Source: Agapetus fuscipes
Lineage: Eukaryota > Arthropoda > Insecta > Trichoptera > Glossosomatidae
Length of the DNA stretch: 64,000 nucleotides
Assembly (NCBI GenBank): GCA_951799405.1
Contig: OX637339.1
Span: forward strand, 19,344,001 to 19,408,000
Direction: 5' to 3'
Made by a program: the position numbers and the translations under genes. The notes below the pieces were generated by a model, which worked only from the letters and a program-made list of their open reading frames with translations, did not search any database and was not told the DNA's origin. Positions 31,041 to 42,947 of the stretch are shown here, piece by piece. How positions within the stretch are numbered: position 1 is the stretch's first letter; each line of letters opens with the position of its first letter.

Positions 31041-32530
31041 GGATTTGAGAACCAAAACAACTTTGGCTGTTCAAAAAAAAAATATACGGTTGTCTTTCTA
31101 TATATTTAAAAGAAATGAAAATATTTTTTTAATTTTTTTTTTCCTTCAAGTCAGCTGGAAATATGCAAAAAACCAATTTAAAAAGGCTCATTTTCCAAGG
31201 CAACTCACGGTTCTTTTATTGATATTTCAAATCCAAATATTCAATTTAATGATAGAGTATTTATTCAGCTAAATTACGACGATTTCCGAAAATTCATTAT
31301 TTACTTAGTTACTGAGTTATTAATTTTTTTGAAAATGTATTTACGTAATTTTTTTTCGTACGCGTTTTAAGTTCCTCCGAGTAATCTTCCGCAAAGATAA
31401 CATCGCGATGATATGAACGAAATATTTTTGATTATTTTCGTAAAAGTTTCATTTCTTTTACTTAAACACCTAATTTTTAAATAATTATTGTAATTCTCTA
31501 TTTGTTTATTGTTTTATTTGTTACACAGATGGCGCTGGTGTCCCCAATTGCGATATTTTGACCGACAGTGATGATAAAACAGTTTACTTCAAGTCCGACC
31601 AATGGGTCTGACGGACCGCTCATGTATATACACATCAGCTGTATATGTATAAAAATTCCGAGCCATGTCGTATAGACATCTGCATCTATATAACTATACA
31701 GCTATAGCTCAACTATACGAGGCATGGACACGTCCTGCTATGCCATATTGAGCAAAATAATATTGTATCATTTTCAGGGTTGAATAAACATACTTTTGTT
31801 TATGAATCAAAACTTATTGATAAGTGGTTTTGTATTTTTCGTGATTGCAAAACAGTAAATAAACATTATGTCTTCAAACTATTTTACTTTTTAGCATGTT
31901 TTTGAGTACTACTTGAAATTTTAATATTAATACAATAATGCATGTATAAAAATTATATCTACATAAGCTTGATATTTTTAAAGATCCTTTTCATACTATC
32001 CAATATCGATAAACGACTGCGACACCAAGATTGACCACAAAGATTGGTGTGTGTTTTATAAGTTCATATAAATCGTTCAAGATCTAGTTGTTACACCTCG
32101 GACTCCTCACATGAAGAAAGAAGGTTCATATCACACAGAGTACAAAAAGTACTTTCCAATTACACTGGGATTAATATGCAATACAGGACTCAAAAAAAAT
32201 ATTGAAAAAAAAACAAACAAAAAATGCCTGTTATTTTAGACTATAGGTACCCGTAGCACTAATGATATAACATTATCAAAATTGCACCAATTTTGCAGTA
32301 TGAGTGTTCAACCTCATATCATCCTATACGTTAAGGATATTAACAGATAATTTATAAAGATTAACGCACAAAATATATTTTTGGTAGCCCTATTTGCTAG
32401 TGGATGCAGACACAATGACGTCTACGAGTAGGTATGTGTTGTAGGAAGCATCTCTCAATATTATGATATTATTATTTAGTACCATAGAGTTAGTATGTCA
32501 ATGTTTGGCACAGGTCACGTATTGTTGTGT
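31041..32530. other. No gene seen; AT-rich
   Basis: No exon signature. A short GC-richer patch at 31530-31630 (agatggcgctggtgtcccca) is not coding in a recognisable way. Confidence 0.4.
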
Positions 32531-32531
32531 A

Positions 32532-32790
32532 ACTTCCTTGATTTATAGGCTGGTATGTGGCTGACCACCCATGCTGTAGAAAATGGTTCACTCTGCCAAT
32601 GTCACCTCTGTTTCAGGGAAGGTCGTTAAGAGTTGCAGGGTGTATGTCCATTTGATATTTGGGTTTTTATGTTGTAGGTTCACATGCGGCATGTGCAAGC
32701 GTGAACTTTTACGTGTCTGTGAGAATGCATATAATGTGAATCCTCAATGTTGCATATCGTTGCAACATAGATTAGATTAGATTAGTCCCC
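32532..32790 (+). repeat. Family A, complete
   Basis: ttgatttataggctggtatg to (ttaga)n; its 3' part is the first half of a 226-bp tandem duplication. Confidence 0.82.
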
Positions 32791-33100
32791 TCGCAACCAA
32801 AAAAAAAATACGCAACTAAGCTACACATATAGTGTAACTTCTTGCCTGCGTTATCCCCGACGGGGTCGCATGTCCATTTGATATTTGGGTTTTTATGTTG
32901 TTGGTTCACATGCGGCATGTGCAAGCGTGAACTTTTACGTGTCTGTTTGTGAGAATGCATATAATGTGAATCCTCAATGTTGCATATCTTTGCAACATAG
33001 ATTAGATTAGATTAGTCCCCTCGCAACTAAAAAAAAAAAACGCAACTAAGCTACACATATAGTGTAACTTCTTGCCTGCGTTATCCCCGAAGGGATCGCA
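32645..33100. repeat. Recent 226-bp tandem duplication across A and C elements
   Basis: tgtccatttgatatttgggt starts both units (32645 and 32871). Each unit holds the family A 3' half, tcccctcgcaac plus an A run, and the complement of the SINE C tail to gatcgcatg. Differences are few (for example an extra ttg at 32948). Confidence 0.92.
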
Positions 33101-33523
33101 TGTGGCGCTTCGGGACCTATTTATTTTTACAGGTAAGGGGGCCGGCCTCACACCAACCACTTTCAGTTGAAGTGGGGGTTTCCCAGCTCCCGGGGGGCTG
33201 GTTCTCATTTCCTGTGAAGGCTAAGTAAACCTTTTTGAGATCGAACCCTTGCTCTCGGCATGAAATGCAAGCATTCTACCAATATTGAGCTATCGACCTT
33301 TTTACGAGTTTGGTCGTCGTCGCTGCAAAGCACCAATTCTCAAGCAAGACCCAGTTGCTGTAAGGCTGGATGGACCTTTGGTGACCGGTCATTGGTAAAG
33401 GTTTTATGAATTTTCATTGAATTTTTCAACCCAGCGAAGAGCAAATTTGGTGCTCCGCCGGGAATCGAACCCACAACCTTCCCATTCAGAGTCCGCAGTG
33501 TTACCATTGAACTACGGACCGGT
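33022..33523 (-). repeat. SINE B-C dimer, full length
   Basis: On the minus strand: gaccggtccgtagttcaatg head, B box gggttcgattcccgg, B body, aaactcgtaaaaaggtcgat junction, C head, ttcgatctcaaaaaggttta deletion join, C tail to cttagttgcgtt. Its C tail lies in the duplicated segment. Confidence 0.9.
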
Positions 33524-33644
33524 CATAGCTGGAAAACCCTCTTCTGTGGATGGCTAAATGCCAGTCCTCTTTCCTGTGATATTAACAAGGTTTAACAGGT
33601 GATAACAAGTAGCACTATATTTGCAACTTAGTTGCATTGCATAC

Positions 33645-33975
33645 ATGTGGACCGGTCCATAGTCCACATACATTGGACCGGTCCATAGTCCAGTGGCAAC
33701 ACTTCGGACTCGTAAATGGAAGGTTGTGGATTCGAATCCTTGCGGAGCACATAATAATATACCATTCATATTTCCAAATGTGCTCTTCGCTGGGTTGAAA
33801 AATTCATAAACCTTTACCAAAGGACCGGTCATTGAAAGGTCCATCCAACCTTATAACAACTGGGTCTTGCTTGAGAATTGGCGCTTTCTACAGCGACGAC
33901 CAAGCTCGCAGAGGGCTCTTGAGGTGTGATACACACAAAAACAGCGCTCACCAAATTTATCATTCTCATATTATT
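33645..33975 (+). repeat. SINE B with LINE-type tail
   Basis: gaccggtccatagtccagtg (head partly doubled at 33649), cttgaggtgtgatacacaca, then ttattattattatt. Confidence 0.85.
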
Positions 33976-34430
33976 ATTATTATTCGAGTACAATTGAGCA
34001 CGAACAATTGATCACTAATAGCTGGTATTATAGTATAGGTACCTACTTATCTGCGAAAAATAGTCAAATTCTCAGAATGAATATAAAAATTTCATTCAAG
34101 CTTTCACCGGAAGATATATTATCATGTGTTACCATATTGCATTTTATGTACAGATTTTTTGTGAAATTCCTTATTGTCTGGCTTCTACAATATAATGGCT
34201 TCCATCCATGGTTCTATATTATATCGATGCTTACATCGACATATCAATATACCTACAAGTATGTGTGTGACTTCAAATAACCACACGTATATATTCCGTG
34301 ATCTGTGAACCACACACTGTTTTGGTTTTTTTTTTTTGTATATGGATGGGCTAGCTCCAAAATCCAAAATGTACATTTTGGATTATTTTTAAAACAAATC
34401 AAAGATTTAAAAATAAATTTGACAGATAAT

Positions 34431-34735
34431 TGTGACCGGTTTGTAGTTCAGTGGTAACACTTCGGACTCTGAATGGAAGGTTGTGGGTTCGATTCCCGGT
34501 GGAGCAAAAAAAAACATTTATATTTTTTAATTTGCTCTTCGCTGGGTTGAAAAATTCATAAATCTTTAACAAGGACCGGTCATCAAAAGATCTATCCAGC
34601 CTTACAGCAACTGGGTCTTGCTTGAGAATTGGCGCTTTCTAGAGTGACGACCAAGCCCGCAGAGGGCACTTGAGGTGTGATACACACAAAAACAGCGCTC
34701 ACCAAATAAATCAGCCTACTTTTTTTTTAAATAAC
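34431..34735 (+). repeat. SINE B with LINE-type tail
   Basis: gaccggtttgtagttcagtg, B box gggttcgattcccgg, cttgaggtgtgatacacaca, T run. Confidence 0.85.
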
Positions 34736-35317
34736 CTCGATTTGGAACTTTGTACTTTTGACAGTATGCCAATGTATTATACGGATGGGATAGCGGAAAG
34801 AGCGGTCTGGTCGTCGTAGTGCGGAATTGTAGAAAAAAATATTAATATTTTAGCTGTAAGTATTTGCCCGTTGAAACCATTTATTTTCACAGGAGCACTG
34901 TCTGATTTATCATGTTTAAGTAATAAAAAAAAAAGGTTTCTTGCAAACGGTTCTATAATAATTTAATTTCTATTTGATGTAGAAAAATAATTGCTTTAAA
35001 ATATATTATGTCTCTTTGGAACTTAGTACGTGTGACACTAAGCCAATGTATTAGGATGGCAGACTGAATGAAAAAAATATACGTATGTGGTGGCAGACCT
35101 TCATGGTGTGGGATAAAAATAATATTATTTTAGCCTGGACACATGCCTGGACATCTGTCTGAGCATAGTCAAAGTAAAACATGATAAAAAGTACTTATTG
35201 TTTTTAGTTACGGTCATTTTTATCAACAGATGTCTCTAGTTCCCTCCGATCTTGAAATTCCCAAGGCTTAAATACACGTTAAAGGTCATCTTTGAAAAAA
35301 ATGGTAGATAAGCATGT
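34736..35317. other. No gene seen
   Basis: AT-rich. Two similar segments (tttggaactttgtacttttgaca at 34741 and tttggaacttagtacgtgtgaca at 35016) hint at an old tandem duplication of about 275 bp. Confidence 0.45.
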
Positions 35318-35650
35318 CGGTGTTATGGCCGAGGAGTCAAGTCGCTATTTGTGACTAACGTATTGGAAACAGAATAACGCTGGTTCAAATCACACCGAGG
35401 GTGTCAGAAATGATTTCCCGTTTCGGTGTTTATTTAAAACCCCAAAATAAAATACAGGCAAGGTTTACTCAGCCGTCACAAGAAATGAGTAACAGCCATC
35501 TCGGGAGCTGGGAAGCCCCTGCTTCAACTGAAGTGGTTGGTGTAAGGCCGGCCCCCTTTCCTGTAAAAATAAATAGGTTCAACTCACTACATGCAACCCC
35601 TTCAGGGATAATGCAGCAAGCAGTGTAGCTTAGTTGCGTTGCGTTGCGAA
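35318..35650 (+). repeat. Chimeric SINE: family D head on family C body
   Basis: gttatggccgaggagtcaag and aacgctggttcaaatcacac are the D tRNA half. From cgagggtgtcagaaatgatt onward it is family C to agcttagttgcgtt. Junction at the B box, about 35396. Confidence 0.83.
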
Positions 35651-36185
35651 TCACGCCTGGCTAATTTAACCATTACTTCAACCCTGGTTCAGCAGATGCT
35701 ATTGCATGCACACAAGTTTCTGTTTTCGCATGAAGACAACTGGCCAGACAAAATAAGTTAGTAAGTTGCATTCTTGTGAACAAATCTTTTTTTTTTTTAA
35801 AAGCCAACCAACCACTGGAAGGACGTTTTGTCAATCGAGTGGGTAGTTTTTTTTATCAGTTCAAAGTCACATAAGCTAACGTTGAAAATAGAGTACAACA
35901 TATCACGCACTTAAATAGAAAAAGATATATACAAACTAAATCTAGGCGTGTTCTTTGATCTTCTTTACATTTCTCTATTTATGCGACGGTGGGGAATTAA
36001 AGTAATGTTTAACACTAGGTTTTTTTTGTACTATCTAATGAAAATATAACATAAATGATTTATTTATACAAGATACTGAAATTACTAGAGTATTTTAAGA
36101 GAAGATGACGTATTGGTTCTATGGATTGACATATAATAATAGTGCACTAGAAATTGTTCAAATGCTTAAATGTCCGGCCCGATCG
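35651..36185. other. No gene seen; begins with a D-like scrap
   Basis: accctggttcagcagatgct (35680) is D body sequence; the remainder is AT-rich and unrecognised. Confidence 0.45.
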
Positions 36186-36395
36186 TTGCCGTAGAAAATG
36201 GTTCACTTTGCCAATGTCACCACTGTTTCAGGGAAGGTCGGCAGGAGTTGCAGGGTGTATGTCCATTTGAGATTTGGTTTTTATGTTGTAGGTTCACATA
36301 CGGCATGTGTAAGCGCGAACTTGTAAATGTCTGCTAATGGGAATTCATTTAATATGAATCTTAAATGTAATATCTTTGCAACTTAGATTATAGAA
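36186..36395 (+). repeat. Family A, 5'-truncated
   Basis: gtagaaaatggttcactttg to acttagattatagaac. Confidence 0.8.
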
Positions 36396-36419
36396 CTCTT
36401 TGTGGACCTATCTTGTACG

Positions 36420-36535
36420 TGGTTAAAAAGTTGTGTGGACGAACTGTCCTGCGACCAAATTGTTTGCGACCGATGTGTCTGTGTCTGTGTGACCGATTTG
36501 TCCATGAACAAGCTGTCTATGGACAAGCTATCTTC
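36420..36535. repeat. Short degenerate gac-cgat-tgtc repeats
   Basis: gaactgtcctgcgaccaaat, gcgaccgatgtgtctgtg, gaccgatttgtccatgaaca and gctgtctatggacaagct give an irregular period near 15-20 bp. Confidence 0.5.
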
Positions 36536-36554
36536 ATATAAAAAAGGATAATTC

Positions 36555-36890
36555 ATTTGAAAGGTACACATAATTAAAGAGCACCATTTTCGTTTGTGTC
36601 ACACCTCAAGAGCCCTGTAAAATCACGGATAAGATTTTTTGTAAAGATGCTTCTTTAAAGATACCAACAGTTTCTGCCTTCCTCACATTAGGTGGTAGTC
36701 TGTTCCACTTCATTGGGCCCACAAACCGAAAAGCATTGTCCCCAAAATAAGTGCGTGTCTGACGTGACGGCTGGACTAAGTCAACCACTCCATACCCCAC
36801 AGATCTGAGCGTCTAGTGCCTCAAATCTAACGTGTGAGAACGTGTCAGAAAAATATGAAGGAGCCGCGCCATCTTTGAGCAATTTGTTTG
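36555..36890 (-). mobile_element. CR1-like LINE 3' end, truncated
   Basis: Minus strand: tcaga-cacgttc..., RQTRTYFGDNAFRFVGPMKW, NRLPPNVRKAETVGIFKEA, then gggctcttgaggtgtgacac. Confidence 0.8.
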
Positions 36891-36896
36891 AAATTA

Positions 36897-37570
36897 CATA
36901 TGATAAGAGAGCGCCGTTTTTGTGTTTGTCACACCTCAAGGGCCCTCTCCGATCATGGATAAGACTTTTTGAAAAGGTGCGTCTTGAGAGCTCCGCGAAA
37001 TATACCCACAGATTTGGAGTTCTTCACTCCGGGTGGCAGTCTGTTCCACTTCACCGGACCCGCAACACGGAAAGCACGGTCTCCAAAATTTGTACGGATC
37101 TGACGGTGTGGCTGAACCAAATTGATCGCACCATCGCCCGCGGATCTGAGTGTCTGCCTCCTCACACCCATCTCAACAGGCGAAATCATGTCAGTCAGAT
37201 AAGATGGAACCAAGCCATTGATGGCTTTATATACCATCACACAAACACGGTAGACCACCCTCTCCGGGAAACCAAGCCAATGTAGTTTTTTTAACATCGG
37301 AGTGATGTGAGCGAATTTGGGTATCCCGAATATGAGCCTTGCTGCCCCGAATCCAACACAGATTGAAAGCGGTTGAAATGCTTATTTGGCTGACCACTAT
37401 AACGCGTTGAGCAATAATCAATCCGAGACATCACAAACGCACTCACCAGGGTTTTAACCGCATTTGACGGAAAACACTTTCTAATTGCCTTTATTTGGCG
37501 CAGTGAAAAAAAGGAGGAAGCTATTGTGGCATCTATTTGCCTTTCCAATGTCTGGTTCCGATCCAGTATG
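36897..37570 (-). mobile_element. CR1-like LINE 3' end, longer copy with frameshifts
   Basis: Minus strand encodes AVKTLVSAFVMSRIDYCST, then MLKKLHWLGFPERVVYRVCV, ineptly broken between frames, RTLRSAGDGA-like block, RTNFGDRAFRVAGPVKWNRL, GALKTHLFKKS, then gggcccttgaggtgtgacaa and cggcgctctcttat. The 3' end is the one SINE B shares. Confidence 0.87.
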
Positions 37571-37610
37571 TAAGATAGATATCATATGTAAGTATTAACA
37601 TTACTTTTAT

Positions 37611-37884
37611 TGTTATAGTTTAAAATTTTGAAGGAATTCAAAAACACTGTTTATTTTCACACAAATATATTTAAAAAGATTACAATCTTTAGAGTAAGTT
37701 ACAAACGTTTTCGACCTAGAAGGTCATCATCAGGTCAACATCATCATACCTGATGATGACCTTCTAGGTCGAAAACGTTTGTAACTTACTCTAAAGATTG
37801 TAATCTTTTTAAATATATTTTTTAAATATATTTGTGTGAAAATAAACAGTGTTTTTGAATTCCTTCAAATTTTTAACTATAACA
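37611..37884. mobile_element. Foldback element with hammerhead-like cores in both arms
   Basis: Two arms of ~125 bp around a 16-base loop. Plus core 37750-37783: CUGAUGA, gacc(tt)..ggtc stem II, GAAAACGUUU, with stem I tac/gta. The self-complementary aacguu would make stem III in a dimer. The minus-strand core at 37733-37703 is its mirror. Confidence 0.78.
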
Positions 37885-38224
37885 GTATGAATTTTCACAG
37901 TGTTAATACACAAACAATACAAAATATAATTACTTTTATTGTACATTTCAAATGGCTTAAAAATTATCAATTTAATTGTGCTTTTAATTTTATACAGTAA
38001 GTATTGCTAGCTACATACTTGCTTCATTTCCTAAATTATAAACACTCCTAAGCCAGAAACCAACACTTTTATTTCAAAATGCATCATAGATATTTCTGTC
38101 ATGTAAAGGAATAACTGAATACTTTATTGAAAAAAGTAACTAAGTAAGATAATGGTCTAAATGAGAACAAAAAAACAAATGCAACAAAACTGCACATATA
38201 AAACAATTTCTAACAGTGTTGTTG

Positions 38225-38560
38225 TATGTGAAACCTATTTATTTTTACAGGTAAAGGGACCGACTTTCCTTACTCCAACCACTTCAGTTGAAGTGAGGGT
38301 TTCCTTTGAGGTAGAGTTAGGTGAAGGCTGAGTTAGCCTTAGCGGTATTTTTTACGGTTTGAAATAAACACCGGAAGGAGAAATTATTTCTCACACCCTC
38401 GGTGGGGATCGAACTCTAGCTGTCATCATAGAATGCAAGAATTCTACTGAGCTATTGACCGGAATATCAAGAACCTTTAAACTTTAAACACTTCCTACCC
38501 CTTCTGCGACAACGTAGCAAGAAGTTCCACTCTATGTATAGCTTTATTGCGCTTTTCTTA
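38225..38560 (-). repeat. SINE C, diverged
   Basis: Complement of C with intact ctcacaccctcggtggggat, a B box ggggatcgaactctagct complement and head tgagctattgacc. Confidence 0.78.
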
Positions 38561-38689
38561 AAAGAACGTTTTTTAAATCCAAAATGAATTAGTCTAGTTA
38601 ATGTAATCTTGACTCCTATCCATAGAAAGAAAGAGGGGTACATTGCAGATTTTAAAAATATACATACCTTTTAAGTCAAGGTTCCTTGA

Positions 38690-38758
38690 CTTATAGGTTG
38701 GTATAAGGATGACCACCCTTACTGTAAAAATGGTTCACTTTGCCAATGTGACATCAAC
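38690..38758 (+). repeat. Family A 5' fragment
   Basis: cttgacttataggttggtat to ttgccaatg only. Confidence 0.75.
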
Positions 38759-38956
38759 TCGACCTTTACAATGACAATACATGATTTTTTTTGAAATTAT
38801 TAGTTCAAAGGCTTAAGAATGTTTATAATACTCAAATAATATCTAAGGAAAAGCTATTCCTTTACAATTTGTACTTAACATAAATCAATAATAAATAGTA
38901 TCGATACCTTAAAGGTAAAACTAAATATGTACGTGACAGAAAAAAAGTATGTGATA

Positions 38957-39205
38957 TAGTTCCTTGACTTATAGGTTGGTATGCGGCTGAGCACCCATAC
39001 TGTGAAAAAATGGTTCACTTTGCCAATGTCACCCCTGTCTCAGGGAAGGACGGCAAGAGTTGCAGGGCTTATGTTCATTTGAGATGGGTTCTTATAATGT
39101 AGGTCCACATGCGGCATGTGTTAGCGCGAAATTATACATGTCCGCTTGTGGGAATGCATTTGATGTAAATCTTAAATGGTATATATCCTTGCAGCTTAGA
39201 TTAGA
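38957..39205 (+). repeat. Family A, complete
   Basis: cttgacttataggttggtat to ttagattagaca; very similar to 1940-2190 (shares gatgggttcttataatgtag), so these two are a subfamily. Confidence 0.86.
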
Positions 39206-39445
39206 TTAGACATATTAAGCTAACATGCTTTTCTCAGATAAATGCACCATTTTTTCTATTTTCTACGAGAAAACACTGAAAAAGTGGGAAAATCCTGTAG
39301 TTTAGAAGTTTTTCATTAGCACTTCCTTATAATTAGTTCACTTACTATGAGAAGTTACTCCCAATAAAATGTTTTATCCACGATTTCTCAAATCAGTGCA
39401 TCGTACTTATTCAGTTTTACCTTTTAGGGCGGCGATATATAAAAA
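39206..39445 (+). mobile_element. Family E element
   Basis: catattaagctaacatgctt, ctatgagaagttactcccaa and ttcagttttaccttttaggg. Confidence 0.7.
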
Positions 39446-39541
39446 TTGTACTAAATCATTCTACAATTTATAAATTTGTACTATCAACTAAAAGATATAA
39501 AAAACACACACACAAAAATCTTAAATATATATATATATATT

Positions 39542-39930
39542 ATATCTGTACCTTAGAGCATAAACAACGGAAGTCCACTTTTTGCGTTTTTGAGTTAATG
39601 ATGCAGAAATTATAACAATTAGCTGTTCTATAAGTGGTAAAAATATTGGAGTCCTCGGACTCATAGTTACTGAGATATCAAATGTAATAAATACGGGATG
39701 CACACATAAATGCGAGCATAAACCATGGAAGTTCCACATACGTTGTTCACATCACTTCACATTAAATAAATATCGATAAAAGAAGATAAACAGTTTTTAC
39801 AGATCAAAAATATCTCGTCTAGTTTAGAAGTTATGATGGTTTTATAAAAGTGCACATTTTCACTAAAACTCGTCTCCTGCACATTTTACTAAATGTGACT
39901 AACGTTGTTTATGCTCTAAGGTACAGATAT
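39542..39930. mobile_element. 389-bp mariner-like MITE in a (TA)n tract
   Basis: Perfect 28-bp ends: atatctgtaccttagagcat(aaacaacg) and its complement ending aaggtacagatat. (TA)n runs flank both ends (39525-39541, 39935-39950), consistent with TA targeting. Confidence 0.85.
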
Positions 39931-40182
39931 GTGTATATATATATATATATTTTTTTAATCACAGATAATAAATAAAATTAAACTTGTTAGTCGAAAAGAA
40001 TCAAAGATGGCCGTTTACAATTTCTTTTCTGAGGTTGGTATGAGGCTGACCCCCATACTGTAAAAACTTAGTTCAGTTTCCCCAGTACCAGGCCAATTTT
40101 AGGAAAAGGCGACAGAAGTTGCAAGGTTTGGTTTATTTTGTAAATACATATGCTCATAATTATCTCCTTTTTTTTATTTATT

Positions 40183-40415
40183 TGTGAAGAGGAATGCAAT
40201 TCACCAAGCTATTCTGCCTGGACAGAAACATGTATTAATATCATCAATTAATAATTCACTATTGTATATTTTAATGAATTATTAATTGATAATTACCCAA
40301 TGACATCTGTTGAACCATGGTCAAATAACCCAGGCGGGGATCGAACCAGCGTTATTCTATTCCAAATACGTTAGAAAGATCAGCCACTTGACCCCCTCGG
40401 CCATAACACCAAAGT
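40183..40415 (-). repeat. SINE D
   Basis: Complement: aagaggaatgcaattcacca ... cgggg-atcgaaccagcg ... ccctcggccataacacc. Confidence 0.75.
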
Positions 40416-40469
40416 TAAAACGAAAAAAACCTAAATTGCCGTATTTGATTCTATCCGACTCATATTTGA

Positions 40470-40855
40470 GATAATATCGTACACTTTTACCAATACTACC
40501 CGGTATTTCAGGAAAGGTGGCAAGAGTATGTTAATTTGTTGCAAAGATTTTCTTTTGAACGAGTTAATACACTTGGGCTGTAAGTCTCGACGGTCATCGG
40601 TAGATCTTACCATGCCTATATGAAGATAGGACGTAATAGAACATGGTGGTGCCTGAACAGCTGATCGTTGTTCCATATAAAACGGATCGACTGTCGATAC
40701 GCCACCATATTTTATTCCGTCCTATCTTCAAATAGATACGGTAAGATCTATCGACGGTCATCGAGACTTCCACCCCTGCAGCATATGTATTGCTTGCTTG
40801 GAGGCTTAACCTCAAATGTTAATACATCTCTTGCAGCTTAGATTATAGATTTATA
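40470..40855 (+). repeat. Diverged family A split by a foldback MITE
   Basis: Left: ccaatactacccggtatttc; right: acctcaaatgttaatacatc and cagcttagattatagat. Interrupted at 40587-40770. Confidence 0.6.
40587..40770. mobile_element. Foldback MITE, ~65-bp arms
   Basis: gtctcgacggtcatcggtag ... gaagataggacgtaatagaa(catggtgg) and complement ccaccata...atcgacggtcatcgagac. The arms differ at several sites. Confidence 0.85.
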
Positions 40856-40984
40856 TTTGATAAAATGTAAAACACATTGATATGGTTTGAGGGCAGCTGT
40901 CAGTCAAACATCTATATTCACAAGCGATACTTCCCACCTCCAGGAGGTCTCCCAGCTGGGCGTTGCCCTATTGGCATCTCATTA

Positions 40985-41368
40985 GCTACAATGTGTGAAT
41001 GAATGGGTAAAAAAAGAATGTAATTTGAAAGAGGATGTGAAAGTTAAGGTACAAAAGAATGTGATGAGATGGTTTGGGCATGTGGAAAGAATGAATGATG
41101 ATAGACTGACAAAGTATGTATACAAAGAAAGTGTGAAAGGAAAAAGAGGGAAGGGACGACCGAGAAAAGTATGGAGTGATCAGATTGAGGAGATTGTGAA
41201 AGAATGGGATACACAAAGTGAGCGTAAAAGAAGAAAAGGCATGAAAAAGGTGATGGATATGAATGAATTGAAAGAGGTATGTAAGGATAGAAAAAAATGG
41301 AGGCAACTCTGCAGAGGCTCTGGCCACCCCTAGTAGAATGGTGACAGAGTTACAGTTACAGTTACAGT
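40985..41368 (+). mobile_element. LINE ORF2 C-terminal end with (cagtta)n tail
   Basis: Plus strand open to TAG at 41330: VQKNVMRWFGHVERMNDDRL, then ESVKGKRGKGRPRKVWSDQI, KEVCKDRKKWRQLCRGSGHP, stop, then agagttacagttacagttac. This is the reference copy for related ends at 1, 12410, 13712, 53985, 59950 and 61700. Confidence 0.85.
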
Positions 41369-41461
41369 GTGCGAGTTTTTCATGACTCATTCTGGAGACA
41401 TGATCTCTCCTGGATCTCCTCCATCTCACTATGTCCTCTATCTCACAGGCTTGCTGTGGTT

Positions 41462-41800
41462 TTTTTTTTAATAGATTTGTGGCCAGAAACATTATTTAAT
41501 AATAATTCATTATTTAACATTTTTAATGAATTATTAATTAACGACAACCCAATGACATTTGTTGAACCAGGGTCAAAGTTCTTTTTTAGGGAACCCTGTG
41601 CGGGAGACTCCCTAGATTCAAGACCAGTTACTAAAGGTCCATCCAGCCTTACAGCAAATGGGTCTCGCTTGAGTGTTGGCGGTTTGTAGTGACGGCCAAG
41701 CTCGTAAACACCTCTGCGAGGTTCAAATCAGCGCTAGTGTCAATAATGCAAATTTGAGCTCCAATGCCTTATCCCTTTGACCATCCCAGCGACATATTTG
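41462..41800 (-). repeat. SINE D interrupted by SINE B pieces
   Basis: D complement (ttgaaccagggtcaaagttc) is broken at about 41581. Between are an inverted B alternative tail (cgggagactccctagattc) and a plus B body (ggtccatccagccttacag..cacctctgcg). D resumes with gaggttcaaatcagcgc. Confidence 0.65.
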
Positions 41801-42104
41801 CTCACATTGCAGTTGCAATCTTGCGTTTAAAAAATAATAACATACTTACATGGAAAACTATTATTAAAGAATAGTAAAAAAAAAAAAAAAGGCATTTGTG
41901 ATATCATTTTTGAATATAGATGTATGACAGTTTTTTTTAAATACATACAAATGTTTTGCCTTTTAGAGATGTCGAAAAATAAAAATAAATATCTTATAAA
42001 CTATCTAATACCTTCGAATTACAATACTTCCGAGATCTATTTGTAACGGCTGATTTTTCAATTGTCAAAAAAAAACTGGATAGTAATAATAATAATATTA
42101 GGAT

Positions 42105-42385
42105 GATTTATTAGGTGAACACTGTTTTTGTGTGAATCACACCTCAACAAGAGCTCTCTGCAAGCTTGGTTGTCACTTTAGAAAGCGCCAATTTTCAAGA
42201 GAAAACCTGCTTGCTGTAAGGCTGGATGAACCTTTAGTGACCGGTCTTTGGTAAAGGTTTTATGACTTTTTCAACCCAGCAAAGAGCATATTTGAAAATA
42301 TACATGGTATATTTTTTTGTGTTCCGCCGGGATTCAAACCCACAACGAGTCCGAAGTGTTGCCACTGGACTACAGACCAGACATA
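42105..42385 (-). repeat. SINE B with LINE-type tail
   Basis: Complement; the ttaggatgatttattaggtg end lies after an (aat)n run, and the head is tggactacagaccagac. Confidence 0.83.
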
Positions 42386-42544
42386 TTTATTTCAACAATT
42401 GAAAAATCAGACGTTGATATCTTTGAAAATCTTTGGTACACTTTAACAATAAGAGATTTCTTTACACTGGGACAAAATTTACACGCAACTCAAGTTCTCT
42501 TGTCATTGAGTTTTCGATACATTATCTATCTAGTAAACACTGTA

Positions 42545-42680
42545 AACTAAGCCACACACAAAGTGTGACTTCTTGCTAGCGTTATCCCCGAAGGGCTCGC
42601 ACGTGGCGATTCAGAACCTATTTATTTTTACAGACAAGGGAGCGGACCTCACACCAACCACTTTCATTTGAAGTGGGGCC
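42545..42680 (-). repeat. SINE C 3' half
   Basis: Complement: ctaagccacacacaaagtgt, ttatccccgaagggctcgca, ctcacaccaaccactttcat. Confidence 0.78.
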
Positions 42681-42701
42681 AGTAATAATAATAATAATAA
42701 T

Positions 42702-42947
42702 TCCTTGACTTATAGGTTGGTATGAGGCTGACCACCCATACTGTAAAAAATGGTTCACTTTGCCAATGTCACCCCTGTTTCAGGGAAGGTCGGCAAAAGT
42801 TGTGGGGCTTATGTTCATTTAAGGTTTGGATTTTATTTGTAAGTACACATTCAGCATTTGTAAGCGTGAACTACACATGTTGGTTTGTGGGCATGCATCT
42901 GAGAGCTTTAAATGAATATATCCTTGCAACTTAGATTATAGATTATA
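42702..42947 (+). repeat. Family A, complete
   Basis: cttgacttataggttggtat to attatagattatag, directly followed by an inverted SINE B. Confidence 0.85.

Noticed and set aside
41000..41335. A host gene for a basic protein
   Set aside because: The GRPRK and DRKKW motifs and several decayed copies in the window show it is a LINE ORF2 C-terminus.
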